A stretch of 43,100 bases of DNA from Marinobacterium arenosum (GCF_019795155.1 NZ_JAILYN010000041.1:1-43100), one strand, 5' to 3'; counted from the first letter of the stretch, positions 15,469 through 23,890 are shown. A program made the numbers and translations. Notes: generated by a model from the sequence alone, not told the origin.

Positions 15469-16845
15469 TTAAACGCCCAGCTCCTTGGCGGTCAGATCCA
15501 GCGCCTTGCGGGCTTTGTCGACCAGTTCATCGACACCGTCGTCGGTCAGTACCAGCGGCGGCGCAATGATCATGGTGTTGCCCACAGCGCGCATCACCAG
15601 ACCGGCCTTGATCGACATATCGCGGCAAATATCGCCGGCCGAACTGCCGTCGAAGCGTGCACGGCTCTGCTTGTTCTTGACCAGCTCCAGCGCGCCGACA
15701 CAGCCGACACCACGGGTCTCGCCGACCAGCGGATGCTCCGCCAGTTCGCTCCAGCGCTGCTGCAGATACGGGCCGGTCTGGTCCGCCACCTTGGCCACCA
15801 GCTGCTCACGCTCCAGGATATCCAGCGTCGCCAGTGCCGCCGCGCAGGTGACCGGATGGCCGGAATAGGTGTAGCCGTGGGCGAAGTCTTCGCTGTCCTC
15901 TTTCAGCACCGCGGCAACCCGGTCGCCGACCATCACCCCGCCAAGCGGCTGGTAACCGTTGGTCACCCCTTTGGCGAACGGCATCAAGTCCGGTTTCAGG
16001 TCGTAGTACTGCGAGCCGAACATCTTGCCGGTGCGGCCAAAGCCGAAGATCACCTCGTCGACCACCAGCAAAATGCCGTATTCGTCGCAGATCCGCTTGA
16101 TCTCCGGCCAGTAGGTGGCCGGCGGTACGATGACGCCGCCAGCCCCCTGGATCGGCTCGGCAATGAAGGCCGCGACCTTGTCGACGCCCAGTTCGTTGAT
16201 CTTGGTTTCCAGCTCACGCGCCGCCTGCAGACCGAACTCCTCCGGGCTCAGCTCGCCGCCTTCGGCGTACCAGTACGGCTGCTGGATATGTTCGACATAG
16301 GGCAGCGGGATGAACTGTTTGTGCATGAATCCCATACCGCCGAGGCTGGCGCCGGCGATGGTGCTGCCGTGATAACCGTTGCGCCGGCCGATTATCACCT
16401 TCTTGTCGGGCTGACCTTTCAGATCCCAGTAGCGGTGCACCATGCGCACCACGGTATCGTTGGCTTCCGAGCCGGAACCGGTGAAGAACACGTTGTTCAT
16501 GTGCTCCGGCGCAATGTCGGCCAGCCGGCGGGCCAGCTCGATCGCCGGCGGGTGGGTGCACTGGAAGAAGCTGTTGTAGTACGGCAGCTCCTGCATCTGC
16601 TTGGCGACCGCATCGACAATCTCCTGGCGGCCATAGCCCAGGTTGCAGCACCAGAGGCCGGACATGCCGTCCAGGATCTGGTTGCCTTCGGAATCCCAGA
16701 TGTAGACCCCATCGGCGCGGGTAATGATGCGGCTGCCCTTCTTGCGCAATGCGCCGAAATCGGTGAACGGATGCAGAAAGTGCTCGCCGTCCAGGCCCTG
16801 CAGCTGCTTGGTCAGTCCTACGCTGGTTTTCATATTCATGGTCAT
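15469..16845 (-). CDS. spuC: Putrescine/polyamine:pyruvate aminotransferase (SpuC type)
   Basis: This 458-residue class III PLP aminotransferase has the PLP lysine at about K292 in MPFAKGVTNGYQPLGG, the pyridine-nitrogen Asp at about D263 (VVDEVIFGFGRTG), and a phosphate-cup GSEAND near 124-130. The N-terminal HFLHPFTDF and GMSGLWCCNLGYGR segments are those of the SpuC/PA0299 group. Members transfer the amino group of putrescine or cadaverine to pyruvate, giving 4-aminobutyraldehyde or its C5 homologue and alanine. It lies between puuD and potF, as spuC does in the Pseudomonas spu cluster. Three in-frame ATGs stand at the start. The first, at 16845, follows GGGG and is kept. Confidence 0.9.
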   Translation of the reverse strand: MTMNMKTSVGLTKQLQGLDGEHFLHPFTDFGALRKKGSRIITRADGVYIWDSEGNQILDGMSGLWCCNLGYGRQEIVDAVAKQMQELPYYNSFFQCTHPPAIELARRLADIAPEHMNNVFFTGSGSEANDTVVRMVHRYWDLKGQPDKKVIIGRRNGYHGSTIAGASLGGMGFMHKQFIPLPYVEHIQQPYWYAEGGELSPEEFGLQAARELETKINELGVDKVAAFIAEPIQGAGGVIVPPATYWPEIKRICDEYGILLVVDEVIFGFGRTGKMFGSQYYDLKPDLMPFAKGVTNGYQPLGGVMVGDRVAAVLKEDSEDFAHGYTYSGHPVTCAAALATLDILEREQLVAKVADQTGPYLQQRWSELAEHPLVGETRGVGCVGALELVKNKQSRARFDGSSAGDICRDMSIKAGLVMRAVGNTMIIAPPLVLTDDGVDELVDKARKALDLTAKELGV

Positions 16846-16937
16846 TCAACCCCGTTGTTCTGTGGCGCTACCCGTCACGGCAGCGCCTGACTGTTTCTCA
16901 ATACCGGCAGGCGCTCGCTCGCCACCGGCTTTTGCTA

Positions 16938-17720
16938 TCAAGTGTTCGATGCGCGCTGCCGGGCGCGCTGCCGGCAGGCCTCGCCAAAGGCGCTGAAGAT
17001 CGCCTGGTAAAACGGATGCCGCTGCAACTGCCACTCCGGATGCCACTGGGCCGCCAGCAGAAAGCTCGACTCATCCGCCAGCGAGAACGCTTCGATCAGT
17101 CCGTCCGGCGCCCGCCCCTCGACCCGTAGCGCCTCCGCCAATCGGTCAACGCCCTGCATATGCAGCGAGTTAACCTGCTGCTTCAGCTCAGCGTTCATCA
17201 GCCGCGCCAGCAGGCCGTCCGGCTCCAGCATCAGCTCGTGGGCGACGGCGTACTGCTGCTCCAGCGTGGCGTCCTTGTCCTCCCGGTGCTCGATCATCCC
17301 CGCCACCTCGGCCAGTTGCTGGTGCAGGGTGCCGCCCAGTGCAACATTGATCTCCTGAAAGCCGCGGCAGATACCCAGCACCGGGATCTGCAGCTCGACC
17401 GCCCGACGGATCAGCGCCAGCGTCGTCTCATCCCGCTGTGGATCGGCCTTACTGTCGGCCAATTCCGGTTCGGCACCGTAACGGTGCGGCTCAACATTGG
17501 AGTAGCTGCCGGTCAGCAGCAGCCCGTCCAAGGACGGCAACAGCGCCGCCATCTCCTCGCCGAGGGCCGGCATCACCAGCGGCGCAACGCCGGCGCCGTC
17601 GCGGGCCGCCCGCAAATACTTTTCGCCCACCAAATGAAATCGATGGATGCCGACCTGGTCGGTACAGGCCGGGACACCCACCAGCGGACGATCTCTTTTT
17701 TCAACACCACACAGATTCAT
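16938..17720 (-). CDS. puuD: Gamma-glutamyl-GABA hydrolase (class I amidotransferase-like)
   Basis: This 260-residue peptidase C26-type hydrolase should release GABA and glutamate from gamma-glutamyl-GABA. The nucleophile is C118 in GICRGFQEINVALGG, and the His/Glu pair is H227 and E229 in AQWHPEW. That is the PuuD/SpuA pattern and length. A TTG at 17732 would give four extra residues. ATG 17720 is preferred because GGTGAG sits immediately upstream. It is first in the minus-strand run puuD-spuC-potFGHI and divergent from the puuA-like ligase, so the two halves of the gamma-glutamyl route share one control region. Confidence 0.92.
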   Translation of the reverse strand: MNLCGVEKRDRPLVGVPACTDQVGIHRFHLVGEKYLRAARDGAGVAPLVMPALGEEMAALLPSLDGLLLTGSYSNVEPHRYGAEPELADSKADPQRDETTLALIRRAVELQIPVLGICRGFQEINVALGGTLHQQLAEVAGMIEHREDKDATLEQQYAVAHELMLEPDGLLARLMNAELKQQVNSLHMQGVDRLAEALRVEGRAPDGLIEAFSLADESSFLLAAQWHPEWQLQRHPFYQAIFSAFGEACRQRARQRASNT

Positions 17721-17734
17721 CGGTCTCACCAAAG

Positions 17735-17943
17735 GATCATTTCGTACTCAACGAAAACAAAGCTAGCCGATCAAAATAATCATTACAATCATTTTTTTGA
17801 TCAAAACAACCGATCAAAAGGCGAATAAAGGGTCTTTTTTTGGCTAAAAATTCGAATAGAGATCATTTTTATGATCAAAACAGGGTTGACCAATGCGATT
17901 TGAGGGACCTAGTATGAAAACCAAAATAAACAATATTTTGATC
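17735..17943. promoter_or_regulatory. Array of GATCAAAA sites between puuD and puuA
   Basis: GATCAAAA occurs at 17769-17776, 17799-17806, 17812-17819 and 17873-17880. The reverse TTTTGATC occurs at 17795-17802 (making a 12-base palindrome, TTTTGATCAAAA, at 17795-17806) and 17936-17943. GATCATTT variants lie at 17735 and 17861. Such clustering in a 290-base divergent gap is characteristic of an operator region. The PuuR-like protein is the natural candidate, although the E. coli PuuR site as I remember it is different, so the link is inferred. Confidence 0.6.
17886..17915 (+). promoter_or_regulatory. Probable puuA promoter
   Basis: TTGACC (17886-17891), an 18-base spacer and TAGTAT (17910-17915) form a good sigma-70-like promoter about 95 bases before puuA. 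GATCAAAA sites lie directly upstream (17873-17880) and downstream (17936-17943), a layout suited to repression. Confidence 0.55.
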
Positions 17944-18008
17944 ACAAGATGCCATTTCGGCCTCTTCCACGCGCTGGACAGTGATCAGCAAGCAGGCAGG
18001 ACTGATCC

Positions 18009-19379
18009 ATGACTTCTATCAACCATCACTTCGAACCCGCTGATTTTCTTACGGAAAATCCGACCATTGAGGCAATCGACCTACTGATTCCCGACATCAA
18101 CGGGGTGATTCGCGGCAAGCGGATCGAGCGCGACGGCCTGAGCAAGGCCTACGTCAACGGCATCAACATGCCGGCCTCGATCTTCTCGCTGGACATTACC
18201 GGCAGCACCGTCGAAAGCTGCGGACTGGGACTGGAGATTGGCGAACCGGACCGCACCTGCCGGCCGCAGCCGAATACCCTGACCACCACGCCCTGGCAGC
18301 GGCGGCCGATGGCACAGCTATTGATGAGCATGTACGAGGAGGACGGCAGCCCGTTCTTCGGCGATCCGCGCCACGTGCTGGCCGGCATTCTGGCCCGCTT
18401 CCAGGAGATGAAGCTCACCCCGGTGGTGGCGGTCGAGCTGGAGTTCTATCTGGTGGACCGCGAGCGCAACCCGCAGGGCCAGCCACAGCCGCCGCTGTCA
18501 CCGAAGAACGGCAAGCGTGAACACCACACCCAGGTGTATTCGATCGACAACCTGGACGATTACGCCGACTTCCTGCGCGATATCGCCCGTTTCACCGCCG
18601 AACAGAACATTCCGGCCGATACCGCCATCGCCGAGAACGCCCCGGGGCAGTTCGAGATCAACCTGCAACACCAGGACGATCCACTGGCGGCCTGCGATAA
18701 CGCCATTTTGCTGAAGCGGGTGATCAAGGCCGCCGCCGAACGGCACGGTATGGAAGCCTCCTTTATGGCCAAGCCCTACGAGGAGGAAGCGGGTAACGGC
18801 ATGCATATTCATGTCAGCCTGCTGGACCAGCAGGGCAACAACGTATTTGCCGATGCGGAACAGCCCTACAGCCGGACCCTGCAACACGCCATCGGTGGCT
18901 TGCTGGAACTGATGCCGGCATCGATGCCGCTGCTGTGCCCCAACGTCAACTCCTATCGCCGCCTGCAACCGGGTCACTACGTGCCCACCGCGCCGACCTG
19001 GGGGATCGATAACCGCACCGTAGCGGTACGGATTCCGGCAGGCCCGAAAACCGCCACCCGCATCGAGCACCGGGTCGCCGGCGCCGACGCCAACCCCTAC
19101 CTGGTGATGAGCGCCATCCTGGCCGCAATCCATCACGGCATCAGCAACCAGTGCGATCCGGGCGAGCGCGCGGAAGGTAATGCCTTTGCCAACCGGCAGG
19201 CCGGCCTGCCGACCCGCATGGCCGAAGCACTGGCACTGTTGCGTCAGGACCAGCTGCTGAGCAACTACCTGACGCCGGCATTTGTCGAGCTGTACCTGGC
19301 CTGCAAGGAGGACGAACTGGCCCAGTTCGAACGCCATGTCAGCCCGCTGGAAACCCAGTGGTACTTGTCGGCGCTATAA
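18009..19379 (+). CDS. puuA: Gamma-glutamylpolyamine synthetase (glutamine synthetase-like)
   Basis: This 456-residue GS-fold ligase should join glutamate to putrescine (or another polyamine) using ATP, the first step of the gamma-glutamyl route. It has the short N-terminal beta-grasp (LIPDINGVIRGKRI) and the catalytic domain blocks VAVELEFYLVD, ENAPGQFEINLQH, NGMHIHVSL (metal and glutamate site) and NRTVAVRIPAGPKTATRIEHRVAGADANPYL in outline. These are typical of PuuA/SpuB-type rather than housekeeping GlnA. A CAGGA lies about 9 bases before the ATG. It is divergent from puuD and followed 110 bases later by the aldehyde dehydrogenase. Amine preference is not determinable by eye. Confidence 0.9.
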   Translation: MTSINHHFEPADFLTENPTIEAIDLLIPDINGVIRGKRIERDGLSKAYVNGINMPASIFSLDITGSTVESCGLGLEIGEPDRTCRPQPNTLTTTPWQRRPMAQLLMSMYEEDGSPFFGDPRHVLAGILARFQEMKLTPVVAVELEFYLVDRERNPQGQPQPPLSPKNGKREHHTQVYSIDNLDDYADFLRDIARFTAEQNIPADTAIAENAPGQFEINLQHQDDPLAACDNAILLKRVIKAAAERHGMEASFMAKPYEEEAGNGMHIHVSLLDQQGNNVFADAEQPYSRTLQHAIGGLLELMPASMPLLCPNVNSYRRLQPGHYVPTAPTWGIDNRTVAVRIPAGPKTATRIEHRVAGADANPYLVMSAILAAIHHGISNQCDPGERAEGNAFANRQAGLPTRMAEALALLRQDQLLSNYLTPAFVELYLACKEDELAQFERHVSPLETQWYLSAL

Positions 19380-19489
19380 CAGCCAGAGACAGGACACGAG
19401 AAAAGCTATTGAAACGTTGCCGCCGGTCGACCGGTACCCGCAAAACGGGCCCCGACCAGCGCAACAGCCAGAAGGTATTAGAGGTACGA

Positions 19490-20911
19490 ATGATGAAATC
19501 CTATACCGAGCTGTACATCGACGGCGGCTGGACGCCCGCCAACGGCCAGGATCGCGCCGTGATCAACCCGGCCACGGAAGCCATAATCGCTTCGGTACGC
19601 GAGGCGGACGCGTCGGATGTCGACCGTGCGGTCAGTGCCGCCCGCCGGGCCTTCGACAGCTGGGCCGCCACCAGCGCCGAGCAGCGCAGCCGCTACATCG
19701 CCGCGATCTGCGACAAGTTGGAACAGCGCCAGGAGCAGCTCGCCCGGACCATCACCGAGGAGATGGGGATGCCGCTGCATCTGTCGCGGGGCTGGCAGGT
19801 GGCCGGGCCGATCAGCGGGATGCGCGCCTATATCGAGCGCGCCTATCTGATGGAACAGCTCAGCGGTGACAGCCACTCGGTGATCAGCCGGGAGCCGATC
19901 GGCGTCTGCGCCTTCATCACCCCCTGGAACGTGCCGTTGCACCAACTGGTCGGCAAGGTCGCTCCGGCCCTGGCCGCCGGCTGCACCATGGTCTTGAAAC
20001 CGTCCGAGATGACGCCGCTGCATGCCTACCTGTTTGCCGAGGTGGTGGATGAAGTGGGCCTGCCGGCCGGCGTCTTCAACCTGGTCTGCGGCGACGGCCC
20101 CGCAGTTGGCGCACCACTGTGCCGCCACCCGCAGGTGGATATGGTGTCGTTCACCGGCTCCACCGGCGCCGGGGTGAAGATCGCCCAGGCCGCCGCGCCG
20201 AGCATCAAACGGGTCTGCCAGGAGCTGGGCGGCAAATCGCCGTTCATCATCACCGAGGATGCCGATTTCAGCGCGGCGATCGAATACGGCGTGCGCGACG
20301 TGATGGTCAACTCCGGCCAGATCTGCTGCTCACTGACCCGGATGCTGGTGCCGCAGAACCGTTACCAGGAAGCGGTCGAGCTGGCCAGGCAGGTGGCCGA
20401 GGGGCTGCAAGTCGGCGACCCGATGGACGACAACAGTTTTATGGGGCCGCTCAGCTCAGCCGCCCAGCGGGAACGGGTGCGCAGTTACATCAGCCGCGGC
20501 GTCGAGGAAGGGGCCACGCTGGTCACCGGCGGTATGGAACCACCGGTCGGGCTGGACCAGGGCTACTACGTGCGCCCTACCATCTTCGCCAACGTCGACA
20601 ACCGGATGGCCATCGCCCGTGAAGAGATATTCGGCCCGGTGCTCTGCCTGATCCCCTACCGGGATATCGACGAGGCGATCAGCATCGCCAACGACACCCC
20701 CTACGGTCTGTCGGCCGCCGTCTGGGCGGCAGACGCGGAGCAGGCCCAGCAGATCGGCCGGAAGATCCGGGCCGGCCAGGTCAACGTCAACGGCGGCGGC
20801 TGGAACTACACAGCCCCGTTTGGCGGCTACAAGCAGTCGGGCAATGGACGCGAGTGGGGTGACGAGGGACTGGCCGAGTTCGTTGAAATTAAATCAATGC
20901 AGTTCCCCTGA
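19490..20911 (+). CDS. NAD(P)-dependent aldehyde dehydrogenase of the polyamine cluster
   Basis: This 473-residue ALDH-superfamily enzyme has the oxyanion Asn at about N147 (TPWNVP), a nucleotide loop FTGSTGAG at 221-228, general base E246 (ELGGKSP), catalytic C279 (GQICC) and EEIFGPVL near the end. In this place it probably oxidises gamma-glutamyl-aminobutyraldehyde or 4-aminobutyraldehyde (a PuuC/KauB-like role). It is shorter than E. coli PuuC and some of its sequence resembles other ALDH classes, so no symbol is given. ATG 19490 is preferred because AGAGG lies 5 bases upstream. The frame reaches back to 19358 inside puuA, but those residues do not fit. It lies between puuA and the antiporter on the same strand. 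Confidence 0.85.
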   Translation: MMKSYTELYIDGGWTPANGQDRAVINPATEAIIASVREADASDVDRAVSAARRAFDSWAATSAEQRSRYIAAICDKLEQRQEQLARTITEEMGMPLHLSRGWQVAGPISGMRAYIERAYLMEQLSGDSHSVISREPIGVCAFITPWNVPLHQLVGKVAPALAAGCTMVLKPSEMTPLHAYLFAEVVDEVGLPAGVFNLVCGDGPAVGAPLCRHPQVDMVSFTGSTGAGVKIAQAAAPSIKRVCQELGGKSPFIITEDADFSAAIEYGVRDVMVNSGQICCSLTRMLVPQNRYQEAVELARQVAEGLQVGDPMDDNSFMGPLSSAAQRERVRSYISRGVEEGATLVTGGMEPPVGLDQGYYVRPTIFANVDNRMAIAREEIFGPVLCLIPYRDIDEAISIANDTPYGLSAAVWAADAEQAQQIGRKIRAGQVNVNGGGWNYTAPFGGYKQSGNGREWGDEGLAEFVEIKSMQFP

Positions 20912-21000
20912 GATTGCTGCACTATGTGGGGACGTCTTGACCGCACGGTCGCCCCCCACTGACTCCAGAATTCGAATAAAAAGAGTTAAGCGGACATCAC

Positions 21001-22473
21001 ATGAATACTACAGTCCTTACTGCGTCACAGCAGACCCCGTGGCGCTCGGTTTTCTTTTACCTCGCCATCGCCCTGGGCTTCGGCTACCTGTCCACCCAGC
21101 AGATCGACGGCGACAGCTACGGCGCATTGAGCCTGCTGCCGTCACTGCTGATCGTGGCGGCAGCCGTTGTCACCAAGAAACCGCTGGAATCGATCTTCGC
21201 CGGCATCCTGGCCGGACTGCTATTGCTCGACCCCGGCAACCTGATCAACGGCCTGGCCGATATCTCCACCAGCGTGATGATGAACGAGACCATCGCCTGG
21301 ATCATCCTGGTCTGCGGCATGATGGGCGGTCTGATCAATATGCTGGAACGGGGCGGCAGCGTGCTCTGCTTCAGCGAGATGCTGATCAATCGCCTGAAAA
21401 CCAAGCGCCAGACCCTGCTCTGCACCGCCGCCCTCGGCGTGCTGGTGTTCATCGATGACTACCTGAACTCGCTGGCGGTCTCCGCCTCGATGAAAAACCT
21501 GACCGACCGCTACAAGATCTCCCGCGAGAAGCTGGCCTTCGTGGTGGACTCCACCGCCGCGCCGGTCTGCATCCTGGTGCCGATCTCCACCTGGGCGGTC
21601 TATTTTGCCGCCCTGTTGGAGGAGAACAACGCGGTGGCGGAAGGTTCCGGCATGTCGCTGTATATCGAGTCGATCCCCTACATGGCGTATGGCTGGGCGG
21701 CGCTGCTGATCGTTGCGTTGGTGGTGTTCGGCCTGCTGCCCGATCTGGGGCCGATGAAAGCGGCCGAAAAACGTGCCCAGGCCGGCCAACCGATCCCGGA
21801 CGGCGTCAGTGGCGACGGTTTCGACACCTCCAAGCTGCCGAGAACCTCGGCGGCGCGCGGCCTGACCAACTTCCTGCTGCCGATGGCGGTACTGGTCGGC
21901 GCCAGCGTCTACTACGAGATCGACCTGCTGAAAGGCGCGCTGGTCGCCTCTTTGTTCACCATGGTGCTCTACTACTGGCAACGGCTGATGGACTTTGGCC
22001 AACTTGTCGACTCGATGCTGGACGGCTTCAAGGTGATGCTGCACCCGATTGCGGTGGTCGCGGCCGGCTTCATGGTGAAAGAGGTCAACGACCAGCTCGG
22101 CATGACCCCGTACATCATCGATACCGTATCGCCCTACCTGTCCCGCGAACTGCTGCCGGCGATCGTGTTCACGGTGATGGCGGCGGTGGTCTTCGCCACC
22201 GGCTCCAGCTGGGGCGTATTCGTGGTGTCACTGCCAATCGTGATCCCGATGGCGCAGAGCCTGGATATGTCGATGCCGCTGACCGTCGGCGCCCTGCTGT
22301 CGGCGTCCGCCTTCGGCAGCCACGCCTGCTTCTTCAGCGACTCAACCGTACTGTCATCCCAGGGCTCCGGCTGTACCATCGCCGGCCACGCCGTCACCCA
22401 GCTGCCCTACGCACTGATCGGCGGCAGCCTGGCAATGATCAGCCTGCTGATCCTTGGATACGCAATGGCCTGA
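21001..22473 (+). CDS. NhaC-family Na+/H+ antiporter-like transporter
   Basis: This 490-residue polytopic inner-membrane protein has about 11-12 spans. The blocks VFIDDYLNSLAVSASMKNLTDRYKISREKLAFVVDSTAAPVCILVPISTWA (in outline) and FATGSSWGVFVVSLPIVIPMA belong to the NhaC/YqeY-type ion transporter superfamily. Acidic residues in the membrane (FIDDY) are typical. Members exchange sodium or protons for cations or amino acids. Being third in puuA-aldehyde dehydrogenase-antiporter, it may move a polyamine-route product or counter-ion, which is inference. Only a weak ribosome site precedes the ATG. It ends the operon just before a strong terminator. Confidence 0.83.
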   Translation: MNTTVLTASQQTPWRSVFFYLAIALGFGYLSTQQIDGDSYGALSLLPSLLIVAAAVVTKKPLESIFAGILAGLLLLDPGNLINGLADISTSVMMNETIAWIILVCGMMGGLINMLERGGSVLCFSEMLINRLKTKRQTLLCTAALGVLVFIDDYLNSLAVSASMKNLTDRYKISREKLAFVVDSTAAPVCILVPISTWAVYFAALLEENNAVAEGSGMSLYIESIPYMAYGWAALLIVALVVFGLLPDLGPMKAAEKRAQAGQPIPDGVSGDGFDTSKLPRTSAARGLTNFLLPMAVLVGASVYYEIDLLKGALVASLFTMVLYYWQRLMDFGQLVDSMLDGFKVMLHPIAVVAAGFMVKEVNDQLGMTPYIIDTVSPYLSRELLPAIVFTVMAAVVFATGSSWGVFVVSLPIVIPMAQSLDMSMPLTVGALLSASAFGSHACFFSDSTVLSSQGSGCTIAGHAVTQLPYALIGGSLAMISLLILGYAMA

Positions 22474-22532
22474 GCCACGGCGCCTCCCACCCGATAAACC
22501 AACCATCGCGTTTGCCTTCATCGCATGGGTTT

Positions 22533-22564
22533 GGGCACCAGGTTTTGACCCGGTGCCCTTTTTT
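22533..22564 (+). terminator. Rho-independent terminator of the puuA operon
   Basis: GGGCACC (22533-22539) pairs with GGTGCCC (22552-22558), continued inside by GGT/ACC after one mismatch and closed by a four-base loop. Six Ts follow at 22559-22564. The T-run is also the first unit of the tandem repeat that follows. Confidence 0.9.
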
Positions 22565-22709
22565 GCGTTTTTTGCGTTTTTTGCGTTTTTTGTTTTCTGC
22601 GTTCTTTGCGTTCTTTGCGTTCTTTGCGTTCTTTGCGTTCTTTGCGTTCTTTGCGTTCTTTGCGTTCTTTGCGTTCTTTGCGTTCTTTGCGTTCTTTGCG
22701 TTCTTTGCG
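22559..22709 (+). repeat. 9-base tandem repeat (TTCTTTGCG)n abutting a terminator
   Basis: Three TTTTTTGCG units (22559-22585) and two irregular units (22586-22601) are followed by twelve perfect TTCTTTGCG units (22602-22709). The array begins in the terminator T-run. Open frames through it (poly F-A-F or C-V-L) are products of the repeat and not genes. Copy number probably varies by slippage. Confidence 0.93.
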
Positions 22710-22711
22710 TG

Positions 22712-22785
22712 GATTATCGGGAAACGTCTAGATCAGGTGAACAAGCGCCGCGTGGGCACAAAAAACGTACCCACCCGACAAGGCT
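22712..22785 (+). repeat. GTGGGCAC palindromic element, copy 3
   Basis: GGGAAACGTCTAGATCAGG, then TGAACAAGCGCCGC, GTGGGCAC (22752-22759), an A-rich loop, GTACCCAC (22767-22774) and CCGACAAGG. One arm base differs from the perfect palindrome. Confidence 0.8.
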
Positions 22786-22839
22786 ACGCGCGACAAGAAA
22801 TTCTTCAGACAGGATAGTTCGGCGCGATATCAGTTGATT

Positions 22840-22900
22840 GTAGGGCTGGACCCGGCCGGCCAAACGCCGGCAGGCGTTTTTAACCGCCTGTGGCGTGGCG
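22840..22900 (+). repeat. Third copy of the 6.7-7.05 kb repeat segment
   Basis: GTAGGGCTGGACCCGGCCGG and the following CCAAACGCCGGCAGGCGTTT stretch match 6685-6785 and 6977-7049, without the 14-base units. The AAACGCC/GGCGTTT hairpin is kept. Confidence 0.8.
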
Positions 22901-23032
22901 CCCCGGGTGGCGCCCTACAGAGAAGAGACGCTCAGCACAAAGTAGACATGGACGCGGCTGGCGGGGGCTGGCATAGATGATTCCCGCTAAAACACAAAGA
23001 ACCTTATTTTGCGCCGGACCAAAAAGCGGCTC

Positions 23033-23890
23033 TTAGCCCTGCTGCATATAGGCCGCAAGCGGGTCCTCGTCGAGCCGACCGCCGGCGTAGGAGAGCGCTG
23101 CGATAAACAGCGAGAACAGCTCGGACTGGGAGGACAGGTCGAGCTTGGCGTACATGTTCTTGCGGTGCATCTGCACGGTATCCGGCGAGATACCCAGTTT
23201 CTGCGCCGCCGATTTGGAGGAGTGGCCGCGCAGCAGCAGCAAGGCGACCTCGCGCTCACGTTCGGTCAACACCGAGCTGCCGAAGTTGTTGAACGCCGCC
23301 TCCACCTGCGCCCGCATCCCCGGCGGCGCATCCTGCGGCAGCGCTTGCGCCTCCAAGACATGCTGCCAGTACTGCCGGCTGGCGCCCTGCACTACCGGAT
23401 TCATCTGCCGCAGCAGCGCCAGTTCCTCGGCGGAGAACGGCGGATGATCGCCCTGGCGACCGACGGCGAAGGAGAACTTGATGCCGTCCTTGGGCTCCAC
23501 CACGAAGTAGGCGTCATCCAACAGCGACGCCTCCTTGTAATAGGTGCGGTAGTAATCGCTCTGGTAGAAATCGTCCGGCGCCACCTCCGACAGGTGGTAG
23601 AAGCCCGGCGCCAGCCCCTCCGACACCGCCAGGCAGAACGGGTCCAGCAGGTAGGCGCCGGAGAAGTAGGTGTCGATATGGATCTTGCGGCGATCCTCCG
23701 GAATCCCCAGGTCATACAGCAGCACCGGGGTTTCGTTGCGTCGCTCCAGCACCAGCATCACCGCCTCCACCTCGACCACCTGGTTGATCGCGGCTACCAG
23801 GTAGCGCGGGAAGTCGGTATCGGCCAGATGACCGAACAGTTCGCCAACGGCTTGATTCCACTTATCGAACTGAGATTGGCCAGCGCTCAT
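23033..23890 (-). CDS. LuxR-type regulator with uncharacterised sensor domain (paralogue 2)
   Basis: This 285-residue paralogue of the regulator at 5535-6446 has a LuxR/GerE helix-turn-helix at about residues 206-262 (LTEREREVALLLLRGHSSKSAAQKLGISPDTVQMHRKNMYAKLDL in outline). Its N-terminal domain has the shared landmarks GAYLLDPF (78-85) and VAPDDFYQSDYYRTYYKE. No receiver domain is present, so it senses through the N-terminal domain or protein level. GGGAG lies about 7 bases before the ATG. It is divergent from argS over 293 bases. A TACCC-N7-GGGTA dyad 89 bases upstream of its start suggests autoregulation, a common habit of LuxR proteins. Confidence 0.87.
   Translation of the reverse strand: MSAGQSQFDKWNQAVGELFGHLADTDFPRYLVAAINQVVEVEAVMLVLERRNETPVLLYDLGIPEDRRKIHIDTYFSGAYLLDPFCLAVSEGLAPGFYHLSEVAPDDFYQSDYYRTYYKEASLLDDAYFVVEPKDGIKFSFAVGRQGDHPPFSAEELALLRQMNPVVQGASRQYWQHVLEAQALPQDAPPGMRAQVEAAFNNFGSSVLTEREREVALLLLRGHSSKSAAQKLGISPDTVQMHRKNMYAKLDLSSQSELFSLFIAALSYAGGRLDEDPLAAYMQQG

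Larger units (their letters stand above)
22474..23032. other. Gene-free repeat region between the antiporter and luxR gene 2
   Basis: It contains, in order, the operon terminator, the 9-base tandem array, a GTGGGCAC palindromic element (22712-22785), a shortened copy of the duplication-block segment (22840-22900) with a GGCGCC-N6-GGCGCC hairpin (22897-22914), and about 110 bases of unremarkable sequence before the LuxR gene end. Confidence 0.8.

Noticed and set aside
22559-22709. Possible CRISPR-like array
   Set aside because: Units are 9 bases long and directly abutting, without spacers. No cas gene is in the window. It is a simple tandem repeat.
22454-22837. Open frames encoding poly F-A-F and C-V-L proteins
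   Set aside because: They are translations of the 9-base tandem repeat, which keeps two frames open. They have no ribosome site and begin inside the antiporter end or terminator.
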